Source of the DNA: Ceratothoa steindachneri
Lineage: Eukaryota > Arthropoda > Malacostraca > Isopoda > Cymothoidae
Length of the DNA: 64,000 bases
NCBI GenBank assembly: GCA_963969495.1
Contig: OZ018338.1
Span: 52,021,973 to 52,085,972 of the forward strand
Reading direction: 5' to 3'
How positions within the stretch are numbered: position 1 is the first letter of the stretch; the number at the start of each line of letters is the position of its first letter. Below, piece by piece: positions 1 through 10,559 of this stretch. The notes beneath the pieces are model-generated. The model ran no database searches. It was not told the origin of the DNA and saw only the letters and a program-made list of their open reading frames with translations. A program made the translations under genes and the position numbers.

Positions 1-272
1 CTTTAAAATATTGTTCTCAACTGAGCGCATATAAAAATTGGCTAAGAGGACGCAAAGGGGTGACCCCAAAGCAACGCCATCGATTTACACGTATATTTTC
101 CCATCGTGACATTAGAACGGGGCTTCTTTTGTGCATGCTTTGAGGAGCTCTTGCAATATGTCTTCGGGAATGGTGAAGGGTGTGGAGCCTTGAGTATCGT
201 AAATGTCATTGGTTATCAATTCGATGCTTTCATCAATGAGAACATCTGTGAATAGAGATACTACGTCCATAA
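1..272 (-). pseudogene. Penelope-like element reverse transcriptase, inverted 5' fragment
   Basis: Read on the minus strand, this piece encodes the palm of a Penelope-like reverse transcriptase. It begins with DVVSLFTDV near 270 and continues through a helix ending KACTKEAPF. After an in-frame stop it reaches IDGVALGSPL and LLANFYM near the left window edge. In Penelope-like elements these motifs sit just upstream of the catalytic aspartates. The fragment is broken by at least two in-frame stops and runs off the window at position 1. It abuts, in opposite orientation, the downstream half of the same kind of element starting near 285. The family assignment rests on these motifs recognised by eye. 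Confidence 0.75.
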
Positions 273-284
273 TTTTGAATACAA

Positions 285-1270
285 ATAACCTTGAACAAGT
301 GAACGGCCTAGTTGAAACATTCAACAACAACTCGTGTCTGAATTTCACCAACGAAACGGAAGATGAATGATCCCTTCCCTTCCTTGATATCCTCATAAGT
401 GCTTCTGGGTCCAAATTTGTGATCCAAGTATACATTAAGGCCACGAACTTGGGCTTCTGTTTAAACGCTTATTTTGATTGCCCTGAACGTACCAAGAGAT
501 GAGTAATCAATGCTTTAGTTAACAGGGCAATTTCTCATTCATCCTCGTGGACGGCTGTTGAACACGAACTTAAGAGGGTTTCCCGAGTTCTGGTTAACAA
601 CGGCTACCCACAAGAATCCATCGACGGCACCATTAAAGAGAAAATGAACTTGGATGCTAGCCCTGCCGTCAGGTCTACTCCGAAGAAGAGTAATATCGAC
701 CTTTATTACAAGGCCAATATGAACACCGGCTACCGTGAAAACGAAAAGGCTCTCAAAACTATTCTCCATCGTAACATGACGCCAACTGATCCTAATACGA
801 AAATTAATCTAATTATATACTACAAAACCAATAGAATAAGTAGCTGCATCATGAAGAACAGCTGTCTCCCTCCGACAAACGAACTCCAGGAGACTAAAGT
901 AGTGTACGAATATTCGTGCAAAGTCGGTGACTGCGAACACCAAAATTCAAAGTACATCGGCATAACCTCCATAACCCTGCCAAGGCAACTGGCAGTTTAC
1001 CTTTCAAGATGGCGCGATTAAAAAACACGCCTACTCTCATGGCATTACGCTACCCCGTGAAAAACTGAATCAGGGCACCTCCATCATCTTGAGAGTCTAA
1101 AATCGAAAATGATTGCGGCAATTAACGGCAATTAACGTGCAACTTCAGCCAGAAAACATATTCCCGACATCTCGGCGTCTCCGAGTTGACCGCCGTTAAA
1201 GAAGCATGTTTTCAAACCTCAGTTTCCTTTGCCTGCTTTGCCATAGAACGAGATCGGAGGGACAAATAAT
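285..1270 (+). pseudogene. Penelope-like element, RT C-terminus plus GIY-YIG endonuclease
   Basis: From about 290 the plus strand reads LEQVNGLVETFNNN, then LPFLDILIS and KATNLGFCLNA, the post-catalytic RT region and thumb of Penelope-like elements. An open stretch at 644-1021 follows, containing VVYEYSCKVGDCEHQ and KYIGITSITLPRQL. That is the cysteine-bearing linker plus the YIG half of a GIY-YIG endonuclease, the domain these elements use to nick target DNA. After 1000 the frame shifts and continues as DGAIKKHAYSHGITL. Several stops interrupt the protein, for example after NETEDE and CPERTKR. It is a dead copy, continuous in type with the inverted RT piece at 1-272. The 3' boundary near 1270 is approximate. 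Confidence 0.8.
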
Positions 1271-1346
1271 CAAACAATCTGAGCCTTTCAATTTTATATG
1301 TTTCTTGTAGCGCTTAGTTTCTCCTCAAAAATATCCCGCGCCATGA

Positions 1347-1775
1347 TTGGCCAATTTTTGTAATACTTATTATCGCGTAGAGATACTATATATAATAGAG
1401 AAATTTTTGAATAATTTAGCCTGCCCTGGTTCATTCAATAATGAAATTCACAAGATGCTGGCAGCAAACGACCTCGAAACAATCAAATTCCCGCCCAATT
1501 CTAAATCTGTAAAAGTTCTATTGGCAAGAGGCCCCAAGACTAAACAGGCACAAGCAGCCAAAAGCTCGGATACAAGAAATATCCAGGATATAACCTTAGC
1601 TACAACTCAACAACAACAAGCAGGCGCCCAAACACCTCTACATAACTCACCCAGGCAGCAGAAGAACCAAAGATTCAGGAAGCGGACTCTGAACAAAGAA
1701 ATCCGGTTCATCTTAGCTCTTAACTCACACACTATCGAAAAGAAAGAGATCTCAACAGAGGACGTGGCCGCATGA
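1347..1775 (+). pseudogene. LINE copy A gag-like segment
   Basis: A 142-residue open stretch rich in K, Q, N and T. It contains LETIKFPPNSKSVKVLLARG, which resembles LEPIKFPPN in copy C at about 32520. In copy C that motif follows a CCHC zinc-knuckle region, so this is likely the end of ORF1 or the ORF1/ORF2 junction of the LINE. No zinc knuckle is visible in this copy. The initiating ATG is not supported by anything beyond being the first in frame. Confidence 0.5.
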
Positions 1776-1974
1776 GTCAGAAAACGATACATCAAATGGT
1801 GCTATGACTCTCCAGTTACAGAGAAGACAATCAAAGCATCTCTACTTGCCTGCAAAACAAAACTCTACCACGCGATTTTCAGGATCTACGACCCATCATT
1901 ATACAAGAAACTAAAGTCTGGCCATCAAACGGCCAAGAATAATTCAGACCTACGGGATAGCATATAGAAACCGG

Positions 1975-2750
1975 ATAACCATCTTGGCACATAACGTGCA
2001 AGGATGGGCAAAAAATAAAAACAAACTGTTCAATATCTACAGAAAACTAGATCCAGATGTTCTTCTGCTGTCAGGAACTAGCATCAAAGACGATGACAGA
2101 CAGAGGATCTTTAGATACAATGTTCTACAAAAGAATTGCACAGGAGAGAGATTTGACGGAGCTCTAATAGCAGTGAAAAATGATCTACAATTCAGACAAG
2201 GAAACAAAATGGATGAATCAACACTGTCGATTATCATAATGTGCTCTATGGGCGAATTAAAACTGAGCACGAGTTACCAGCCTCCTTGCCGGTCATATCT
2301 TCCCTATCATGACCTATACTTTCTTTTTACAAAGGAACACCCAGTACTATTCGCTGGGAACCTTAAGGCCAGAAATAGGGAAGCGAGATACTCAACGACA
2401 AACTCATGAGGTAGACTACTTAATCTCATAACTAGAAGGGGCGTCACAGAGCGCATTAGGCCGGACTTTTCCACGTATTTCTATCCGCCACCAAACCAAA
2501 TGTCGTGCTCACGAACGCAAACTTTTCCTTTCACCAACTCATCATTCCAGGGCCACTAACATCAAGTGATCATTTGCCCATGCTGATCACTATAGCAATT
2601 TCCTCTATCCCAGTCCCAATTAACCCAAGAAAAGACTTTTGGAATGCTGATTGGGAAGAATACAGGAGAGCATTCTCAGAAGATATCCCTGATCAGAATG
2701 AAGAATCTGAAGTAGATCTGAATGAAGAGCTTACTGCTATTAGCACCTGA
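1975..2750 (+). pseudogene. LINE copy A APE-type endonuclease domain
   Basis: This segment resembles the exonuclease/endonuclease/phosphatase domain of LINEs. It opens with ILAHNVQGWAKNKNKLFNIY, in which HNVQG corresponds to the usual N-x-x-G start. DPDVLLLSGTSIK stands where the catalytic glutamate (usually QE) is expected, and here that glutamate is lost. GALIAVKND follows. SYQPP matches the Y-x-P strand and AGNLKARNR stands for the canonical GDFNAR. After a stop at 2407-2409 and a frame change, SSDHLPMLI gives the terminal SDH motif. The domain would nick target DNA for reverse transcription, but here it is inactivated. Confidence 0.7.
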
Positions 2751-2929
2751 ATCTCTAACGCCGAAAAAACCCACACAAGAGAAAGTGGTGATACAACAAC
2801 GATTCTCCCGTGTCTACGAGACCATCCTCAACATACGCTACACCAGACGCATGGACTTCCGCTTCGTTTAGAAGTCAGTTGAATTCCACGCTATGAATAG
2901 AGTTAAGAAACAAGTGGAATAGAATTATA

Positions 2930-3325
2930 GAAAAATTAGACACTAAGAGGAACCCGAAGGACTTTTGGACCACTATCAACAAATTAAAAGGGAGCGCTCT
3001 CTACCTCGGCCCATCTGAAATCAAGCATGAAGGAACTACGGTGGTCATTCCCAGCGAGAAAGAGAAGCTGTTCCGCGGAATCTGGGAAAATGTTTTCAAA
3101 ATATCATATGAAGAAGACTTTGACCTAGAAAAATTAGACACTGAGAGGAACTCGAAGGCCTTTTGGACCACTATCAACAAAGGAAAAGGGAGTGTTTTCT
3201 TCCTCGGCCCATCCGAAATCAAGCATGAAGGAACTACGGCGGTCATTCCCAGCGGGAAAGAGAAGCTGTTCCGCGGAATCTGGGAAAATGTCTTCAAAAT
3301 ATCATATAAAGAAGACTTTGCCCTA
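2930..3325 (+). repeat. 198 bp in-frame tandem duplication inside LINE copy A
   Basis: Two adjacent copies of a 198 bp unit, 2930-3127 and 3128-3325, lie between the endonuclease and reverse transcriptase regions. Both encode the same block: KLDT, then R.SKAFWTTINK, LGPSEIKHEGTT, KEKLFRGIWENVFKISY and EDF. The period is exactly 66 codons, so the reading frame is kept across the junction. The copies differ at scattered positions, so the duplication is not the newest event in this element. Confidence 0.85.
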
Positions 3326-3379
3326 GGCTTTGATGACCAGGTTCTCAAGTATATGGAAAGGAGAGAAGGCAATGGGCTA

Positions 3380-4610
3380 CTTCTTGGATGAACTGAAGAC
3401 CTCTAAAATGATCCTCATACCCAAAGCGGCAAAACCACCAAAACAGGGCATGAACTATAGACCTATCTCTAGCTGGAAACCGTTAGGAACTTTTGTGAAA
3501 AAATCTTCAACAGCAGACTGGCAAAATACCTAGCAGAAAAGAATCTACTAAACGAAGAACAACACGGATTTAGGGAACACCGAGGCAGTGAGACAGCCAT
3601 AGCCCATATGCTGCAACACGCAGCAGCATGGTGGGCTAGAGGATGCTGGATTGGCGTCGTCTGCAGAGACGTTAAAAAGGCATTCGATAAGGTTTGGATT
3701 TAAGCGTGAAATACAAAATCTCACGACTGAAACTCACGTTCCATTTCTAAAAGATTCTCTGTAGCTTTTTAAACAATAGGCGAACAGTGATCGCCTTCGA
3801 AGGACATACAGGGAAAGCCTTCAATCTCGCCTCCGGTGTTCCACAAGGAGGATGCCTTAGCCCCACTATCTTCACCATCTTCACGAGAGACATCCCTAAA
3901 CCAATCGACGAAAAAACACTAAATATACAATACGCGGACGATATCACCCAAGTTGTATCTCGGAGGACAACGTCGACAAGGATGATGGCCAGAGCCACAG
4001 CAGCAGAGGCCGAAAAGATCTCCAACTTCGAAAGACGCTGGAAAATCCAAACGAACGTGTCTAAGTTCTCTGCAACTGCAAGAGGGAGACATTGTACCAT
4101 CCTCTTCAATCTAGGAAACGCATATATTGATACTCTCCCCAAGCGTCAATTCTCGGTTACTACCGGAATGAATAAACACGTGAGCACCAGAACCGGATTT
4201 GCAAAAGCTGAACTAGACAAACTGCATCTTTTTGAGAAACCTCACAATAGAAAATAAGTAAAAGCTATATATCAGTTTGGTTAGATCGAAACTGGTGTCC
4301 CCCGGTATACCTCTCTATGCATCATCAAACAAAAACATGTCGAAGCTTCAAAGAGGGCAAAACCAAGGACTCACTTTTTCCACTGGCTCCAAGTGGTACG
4401 ATTTCCGGACCTCGAGTAGCCTACACGAACAAATAGGACTTGATGTTTTGAAATTTGATCTCTACAAAAGAGGAAGAGACATTTGGGAGAAGTTGGAAAA
4501 CATTCTCCTCAATGATACACTTGGCACCCTCGATCAAGAGGAAGGAAAGTATAAAAATTACCTCCCAAATACAAAAAGTGCCGAACCAATCCCAAGATTT
4601 AAGTGAATGA
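3380..4610 (+). pseudogene. LINE copy A reverse transcriptase
   Basis: RT motifs in order: MILIPKAAKPPKQGMNYRPIS (finger), then after a frame change EEQHGFREHRGSETAIAH. Next come GVVCRDVKKAFDKVW (motif A, here RDVKKAFDKV), GVPQGGCLSPTIFTIFTRDI (motif B) and the catalytic QYADDI box at 3931-3942. A C-terminal region to about 4606 includes a segment of the type found after LINE RT domains. The YADD box is intact, but stops and frameshifts around 3533, 3700 and 4257 break the protein. RT copies element RNA at the nicked target; this copy is dead. Confidence 0.85.
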
Positions 4611-5239
4611 AAAAAAAAATTTTTTATATATATATAGATAAATATATATATTAATAATAATAGTAAATAATAATAAGAATTTTAAAAAAAGAAAAAAGTT
4701 AAAAGAATAAGAAAGAATTCATAAAAAAGCAAACGAACCCACGAGCACAAGCGGAAATGTAAGTTTCGGTGATTGAGACTGCGAGACCCGAGGGAAGAGC
4801 CCTTTCGCCCCACTCCCGGAAAAACTCTCAACCGCAAAGACGTCCTAGGTCGTCCTCTTCTTGTAAGAGGGAATCTAGGCACGTATACCACTCAAGAAAA
4901 ATAAACTTGAAAGTTTAGGCCGCCGAAAGGTCCCCATTCCCAAAGGAGATGGATGTCCCTGGTGTATCAGAAAGAGTAATATTCGGAAGATACAAATGGG
5001 TATTTTCCTCGGACGACTGCAGTAAAATACAAGTCGAGGAGGCTTTATTTCAAGTCTCAATAAAAATGGCTCCCGAAAACTTCACTGCCCTCACAGACGT
5101 CAAATACAGAAAAAAACGCAATTGAAAAACGATTACGCCATCAAACACTTCACAAGTGCTCAAGCTCTGTAGAGAATAAACCCTAACAACAACACATATA
5201 CTGGGATCTTACGTGAATAAGACACTGAACCAAATACAA

Positions 5240-5990
5240 ATACTATATTTTAATTCAAACGGTGGAGCCAAGAAAAGAATATTTTATGTAACATAATACG
5301 ACAAATTAATTCAGACCTTGTATTTATCTCAGAACACGGAGTAAATACAGACACAAACCCAATAAAGATTTCCCATACGAAGTCATAACCAGAAATCACT
5401 GGATAACGATTTGACGGTTGTGCAATTGCTGTGAAAAAGGTATTGATTACAGAGAAATAAGTGGGCTCAATGAATCCTACTTGGCTTTAGAGTTACGTAC
5501 AGCAGTGGGGCTCCTGGTCCTGGCAACAAGGTGCCAGCCTCCAAGGAGAAGGAGTTTACCCCTCCATAACTTACTGTAGCTTTGTGGCCACGGCAGAACC
5601 GTTCTTTTTGCCAGCGACCTCAATGCGAGGAGTACTGCCTCAAACTATATGTCGGCCAACCCAGCAGGCAGGAATCTCGAGACCCTTATCGACAGACAAA
5701 TTATCACCATAATTGGACCAAACTTGCCCACATACATCCCGGACAGATAAGCCATAAAACCAGAGATAGTGCTCACAAACACTACGTTCCCATTCAATAA
5801 CTTTATTAAACCGGGCCCTCCCATCGCCAGCGACAACCAGGCTATCTTTATAAAAATCTCCACCGCTCCTATTCAGGTCCATATCCCAGAACGCAAGACC
5901 TACGCTTGCGCCAACTGGGATACGTATAAACAACTTTTCGAAAGCTACATTCCCGACCCATTAATTGTGCAAATTTAGAAGGAATCGACG
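5240..5990 (+). pseudogene. LINE copy B APE-type endonuclease remnant
   Basis: Scattered over frames are ILYFNSNGGAK (domain start), VPASK at the Y-x-P position, and FASDLNAR at about 5607, equivalent to the GDLNAR catalytic box. ETLIDRQIITIIGPNLPTYI follows, then KPEIVLTN and IASDNQAIF, where the final SDH is degraded to SDN. The following 5769-5978 stretch (PERKTYACANWDTYKQLFESYI) is the linker toward RT. The endonuclease is inactive because the key histidine is lost and the frame is broken. Confidence 0.65.
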
Positions 5991-6510
5991 AGGAGTTGGA
6001 CAAAATCACCAATCAATTAATAAATGCTAATAAGGAAGCCATTCCCCGATTAAAGTATAAAACACTCCCAGCCCCTTCTTGAACCCCTAAAATGAGATCT
6101 CTCGCGAAGAAATACGGGGAACGGATCGATCAAGTGAATCTCACCTGCCTCAACATTACTACACAGAGACGAGGACGACAAATTTGCAACGAACTAATGA
6201 CATTCATTAGAGAAGAGCAGAATGTAAATTGGAGCAATTTAATAGGCAGACTTGACTTAAAAAACAACTCGCGTACATTCTGGCGAACTGTAAAAGGGCT
6301 AAAAGGAGGACAGACATAGACGTCAATAAAAATCACACGAGACAACATGGAAATTACTGAGACTGACAAAATCGAGGAAGAATTCAGACTCTTTTGGGAA
6401 TCTATTTTTAAGCTATGCCCTAAAGAGAATGACAACTTCGATTTAGACTTCAAAGGCAGAATCATTGACTAACTAAAAGAACAGATCCACAAACCTACCC
6501 TCATCATTAT

Positions 6511-7590
6511 GTGACGCAGGAAAGGAATATGGAGGGATACGGCTGTAAAGTTACTGCCGAGGAACAATCGAAAACTTTAAAATCCTTTCGTCAACCGTCA
6601 CCAGGGCATACAGGACTGACACGGGAGAATTTTATTCGAGTCCCACCTAACATCCTTTTGGGGTTCATGAATATCATGAATGCGTGCCTGAGCGTGGGTT
6701 ACTTCTCTGACTACTGGAATGTAACAAAAAGGATATTCATTCCCAAACCCGGTAAGCTACTGGACAGTCCAGCTAACTTCAGGCCTATATCTCTCTTAGA
6801 ATTTGCAGGGAAAGTCTTCGAGAAAATATTGGCAAACAAGATGAATACTTTCCCGAAAGAAAATGATCTGCATAACCAGCAACAGCATCTCTTCCGGAGA
6901 AAGTGAGGAATGCACACGGCGCTAGCCGTAATCACTGAGAAGTTAGCAAAATTAAAGCAGAACAACGCCATGCAAATCTGGTGTTCCGAGACGTCAAAAA
7001 GACTTTTAACAAAGTATGGAGAAGAGGTCTACAATACAAGATCTAACACCTGGGCCTTGACTCCACACTTGAAAGGATACTTTGCGATTATGTGATGGAG
7101 ATGAGAGCGTATGTGCACGTTAAAGGCTTGAATGGCCCTGAGATCGAAGTCGAGGTGGGGGTGCCACAAGGCGGGCTGCCATAAGGCGGGTATATAAGTC
7201 CCCTGCTCTATAATATATACACAAACGACCTTCCCCACCCCCTAACAGAAGGCTTGTTTTACGTCCAATTTGCGGACGACGTATCAATGATCAGTACGAC
7301 ACCTTATCGGAATGTGAATTATATGGCACAGAGTACGGCGGTAGAAATCGAAAACATAAACTCTTGCGAGACAAGATGGAGGATATCTACCAATGCCCAA
7401 AAGTTCTAGATAATTCCACTATTTCTACGAACTCTGGAAGACATCCGTATGGTGGGTGTACGCATCTCATACTGCACGGAGGGCACGGTTCTGGGACTCC
7501 GGATTACGACTGGTGGGTATGGGGGTCATATGAACAGGATCTCGGCAAATGCACAAAGGGACTTAGGTGAATTTTTGGATAAATAAACCT
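6511..7590 (+). pseudogene. LINE copy B reverse transcriptase
   Basis: The first part is one open stretch (6511-6906) with SPGHTGLTRENFI, WNVTKRIFIPKPGKL and ANFRPISLLEFAGKVFEKIL, typical of the LINE RT finger and palm entry. After a stop at 6904-6906, changing frames give FRDVKKTFNKVWRRGLQY (motif A, aspartate kept), VGVPQGGLP then a stop then GGYISPLLYNIYTNDLPHPL (motif B), and VQFADDVSMI (catalytic box at 7269-7280). All catalytic aspartates survive, but stops and frameshifts prevent translation. A short thumb-like region continues to about 7590. Confidence 0.85.
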
Positions 7591-8148
7591 AAGAACCTCC
7601 AACAAATTTAAAGCCAATAACGCGTGAATCCGATCCAAACCCCTCTACCCTCCGGTCCCCATAATCGCAAGTCCCAAGACCCAGGTCTTTAAACTGCAAA
7701 ATGTTCAGAATAAGGCTGTCTTACTTATCACGGGGATCCGTAGGAGAGAGATGAGAAGGCAGAGGGAGCTCCATGGCGAACTGGGGTTGACCCCCATAAA
7801 CAAGGAGCTTCACAATAGATCAATATAGGTCTGGGACGCCGTACACCCGCACCTCCCTCCCGAGTTTTTGTTCGAGCACATGGAGTTTAATGACACAAGA
7901 CAGAGATTATTTACAAGTAGCAGACTGCTCATCAATAACGACATAAACCCAACGCTCGCGTGAAATTCCGTTCACAAATCAATCACAAACAATGACAATC
8001 ACTTTAAAACAATCTTTAATATATATATTTTCCTTGAATTAGCAAAACTCTAATCCCCCTCATATAAAAACAACAATAACAATAGAAAAAACACAAGAAT
8101 AGACGAAAAATTAGGAATTAAAAAACCAGATACCAAAAAAATTCACCA

Positions 8149-8195
8149 GCAGGAGGATCTAAAAATCCCTCTGCTACAAAGGCTTGAATGCCTTT
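8149..8195 (+). other. Paired hairpins at the 3' end of LINE copy B
   Basis: Two adjacent inverted repeats. The first pairs 8149-8158 with 8165-8174 (about 8 of 10 bases). The second pairs AAAGGC at 8178-8183 with GCCTTT at 8190-8195, perfectly. They sit immediately before the (TA)n tract. In several LINE clades a 3' stem-loop followed by a short repeat tail is the RT recognition site; applying that here is inference. Confidence 0.5.
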
Positions 8196-8202
8196 CGTAT
8201 GC

Positions 8203-8209
8203 GTATATG

Positions 8210-8307
<98 letters not shown>
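8203..8307. repeat. (TA)n microsatellite
   Basis: About 105 bp of alternating T and A with a few interruptions (TATGTATA, TACATA) near the left end. It follows the 3' hairpins of LINE copy B and may be an expanded form of that element's tail. The long Tyr-Ile open frames here are artefacts of the repeat. Confidence 0.97.
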
Positions 8308-8308
<1 letters not shown>

Positions 8309-8679
8309 CTATATTATATATAATCAATACAAAAAAACGCAAAGAAAGCCAGAGCTACCCTTTCACTACGGATCTGTCTTTCATTCTACTTTCATTTCAC
8401 TTTCCTATTAATTCCCTAATTTTACACACTATTTTCTCGTACTAAACACCACTACTACTATATTTCTCACTTATATATCTTCATTGCCTAATGTCCAATA
8501 ATTCAATTTCTGTTCATTCTCTTAAGATTACCTTACATGGTCGAAAGACGTCTAGGAATAAAGAATGTCATTCGCAGATGTATTTCTCGCCTAGAAGACC
8601 TCGTTAAAAAACCTGTAAGGAATATTAAGAAAATACAAGTTAAAATGAATACCTCTGCCACAGCTGTGGACTTCAATAA

Positions 8680-8680
<1 letters not shown>
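8308..8680. other. Unassigned AT-rich spacer
   Basis: No supported gene. The short plus-strand frame at 8537-8680 (MVERRLGIKNVIRRCISRLE...) runs into a (TA)n tract and has no recognisable domain. Confidence 0.6.

Positions 8681-8770
<90 letters not shown>
8681..8770. repeat. (TA)n microsatellite
   Basis: About 90 bp of TA repeat with one phase slip (TATATTATATA at about 8701). It is directly followed by a sequence that also follows the (TA)n tract ending at 15984. Confidence 0.97.
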
Positions 8771-8773
<3 letters not shown>

Positions 8774-8908
8774 TGGACATTTGATATCATTTTTCCTATT
8801 TCTGCGAGGCACTTTTCTCGTGCATATTTAATGCCAGGGCCATGCTCTCCACAGAGATCTTCCCTCCTATTGACGTATTTGGAGAGAGAAAAAATTGCAC
8901 ATCCTAAC
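8771..8908 (-). repeat. Dispersed repeat with (TA)n end, copy 1
   Basis: Starts GCGTGGACATTTGATAT and matches 15985-16120 over roughly 120 bp. Shared blocks include TTTTCC-TATT, GGCAC, TTTAATGC, CACAGATCT and an AAAA-rich stretch. Both copies directly adjoin a (TA)n tract on the same side. Reading the other way, the element would end in (TA)n, like the 3' tail of a retroelement; orientation is therefore given as minus, by inference. Confidence 0.7.
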
Positions 8909-9179
8909 TAGACAAGAAAGATATTGTTAATATTTTCCCCACAAAATAATGAAATTAACATCACTTATACATGGATACAACTGTGCTTATGTACATAACA
9001 TGGATCAGCGAGGCTTGTATATATATTTATGTCTCTTAAGACATACAACTTCAAAGGTACCTATAACAAACCTGTCGTTATTTTGGGTGCCGTTACGAGG
9101 CTTTATTGAGTTTTTATGACGCTCATCCGGGAAGAGTTATATTGTATCTATTTCGACTTGCAACGCACATTTCATATTA
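8909..9179. other. Unassigned sequence
   Basis: No coding or repeat signal recognised between the dispersed repeat and the LINE 3' end. Confidence 0.5.
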
Positions 9180-9510
9180 TTTATATAATTATTACATTGA
9201 TCAATAAAAATAATAATACAAATTGTTCCTTGCAACCGAGATCCTTCTCCCGGAGTGCGTGACCATTTCTGGATTCACGTTGCCAAAGGTCGCATCTTCT
9301 CCTGTTGCAGGATTTCCACACGACAAACCACCACTGGTACTTTGTGCTTATCCTGCGTCCTTGCGAGTCGCTGATTGCCCGGCACACCACCATCGCGTAA
9401 GGTGGGCAATTTCACCGGTCTTAGTCTGTCTTTTGAAACAGTGTGGTGGTAGTAGCGACTCCGTCCCCAGTCCAACAGTGGATTGGGGACCCTCACACCT
9501 ATTCCAGGCC

Positions 9511-9696
9511 CTACCCCAGCTGCCCAAACCATCGCAGGAGCAGATCTAGCGTCTTTTGGGGTCTCTCCAAGAGATTCACCGGGCCCAGGTCTGTGTGTAT
9601 CTGTGGGCAGTTGAAGACATGCGTGGTGTCGTCAATTTGTGTTAAGCATTTGGGACAGTTTGATGTTGTATGAATGGTGGGAGATACTTTATGCAT
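9511..9696 (-). pseudogene. Minus-strand LINE C-terminal Cys/His motif
   Basis: A 61-residue minus-strand stretch contains CPKCLTQIDDTTHVFNCPQI, a C-x2-C-x8-H-x3-C arrangement seen near the C-terminus of jockey-type LINE ORF2 proteins. It ends ERPQKTLDLLLRWFGQLG followed by a stop at about 9508. It marks the 3' end of ORF2; the remaining 330 bp to 9180 is likely 3' UTR. Confidence 0.75.
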
Positions 9697-10559
9697 CTAT
9701 GACTTCATCAGGGGTGATTTGTTTGTTCGTATCTGTGCTAGTGTTCTTCTGATCTGCTTTGTGAGTGTTTGTTCTTAGTTATGTATTGTTGGTGGTGGTT
9801 CATTTAATATTTTGCTGTGGGTTTTGTTTGCCAAGTATTGTTGTATGATCTGAGAGTGGATTGTTTTCTTGTTTTGCTTGGTTATGTCTTCTGGTATTAT
9901 GTTAGGGTATCTGTCTAAGTTGGTGGTGTAGTTGTTGTTATCGAAAATTGTCTGTTTCTTTTGTGTCGGTGATTGGGAGGTTGTCTGGTGATATGGTGGA
10001 GGGGATGATTTGGATGTTGTGTTTTCTGCCTGAGTTGTGATGCATGTAGTTTTAGGTGATTTTTGATTGGTATGATGTTTGTCTCGTCGTGTAGATGTTG
10101 GGTGTTTGTGTCAAGAGTGCATTTGTGGCAGTGCAGAGGTCTGTGTTTTGTATTGTCTGTAGTTGTTGGTGTTGGTTTCTGAAATGATTGGGGACCAGAT
10201 TGTGTTGGCGTATTCTAGTACTGCTCTTGTGATTGTCTTTTACGTGGTGATGAGCGTTTTCTTAGTTTACCCCCAGTGTGTAGTTGTGAGTGCCTTGATG
10301 ACTTGAGTGTTTCCGTGGCCTTGACTATTGTGTTTTGTATGTGTTTTTAGTATGTGAGTCTGGGGTCAGAAGTGAGGCCAAGGATCTTTGGTTCTTTTGT
10401 GGTGGGTACTGGTAAGTTTTCTATGATTAGATTGAGGGTTGGGTTGTATTCTACATGGTGTGTTGTGAAGAGAATGGTGATTGGTTTGGTGGCGTTTAGC
10501 TTTAGTGAGTTTTCTATTGTCCATGTGTGTATTTTATTAAGATAAGGTTGTATTTCTTT

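Larger units (their letters stand above)
1347..4620 (+). mobile_element. LINE copy A (gag-like, APE endonuclease, RT), decayed
   Basis: A plus-strand non-LTR retrotransposon with three recognisable parts. They are a Q/K-rich gag-like segment (1347-1775), an apurinic-type endonuclease (about 1975-2600) and a reverse transcriptase (about 3380-4250). It ends in an A-run followed by T and TA sequence at 4609-4640, plausible as the 3' tail. Stops and frame changes occur throughout, so it cannot encode a working protein. Copy B follows at once in the same orientation. Copy C at 31300-33660 shares the gag motif (I/P)KFPPN. The layout suits the jockey/I group of LINEs, but I cannot place the clade. 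Confidence 0.8.
4750..8202 (+). mobile_element. LINE copy B, same family as copy A, decayed
   Basis: A second plus-strand LINE follows copy A after an AT-rich spacer (4610-4750). Its 5' part (about 4750-5240) is GC-richer and carries scraps of coding sequence but no recognisable gag. Endonuclease remnants lie at about 5240-5990, RT at 6511-7590, and an AT-rich 3' region with two hairpins ends in a (TA)n tract at 8203. It resembles copy C in the endonuclease (LIDRQII.-GP-YPT type block at about 5682-5735) and copy A in motif B and the [YF]ADD box. Numerous stops make it non-functional. Element ends are approximate. Confidence 0.75.

Noticed and set aside
8118..8911. Long Tyr-Ile repeat open frames on both strands
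   Set aside because: They are translations of (TA)n microsatellites with no other protein-like content. The same applies at 14342-14554 and 15769-16128.
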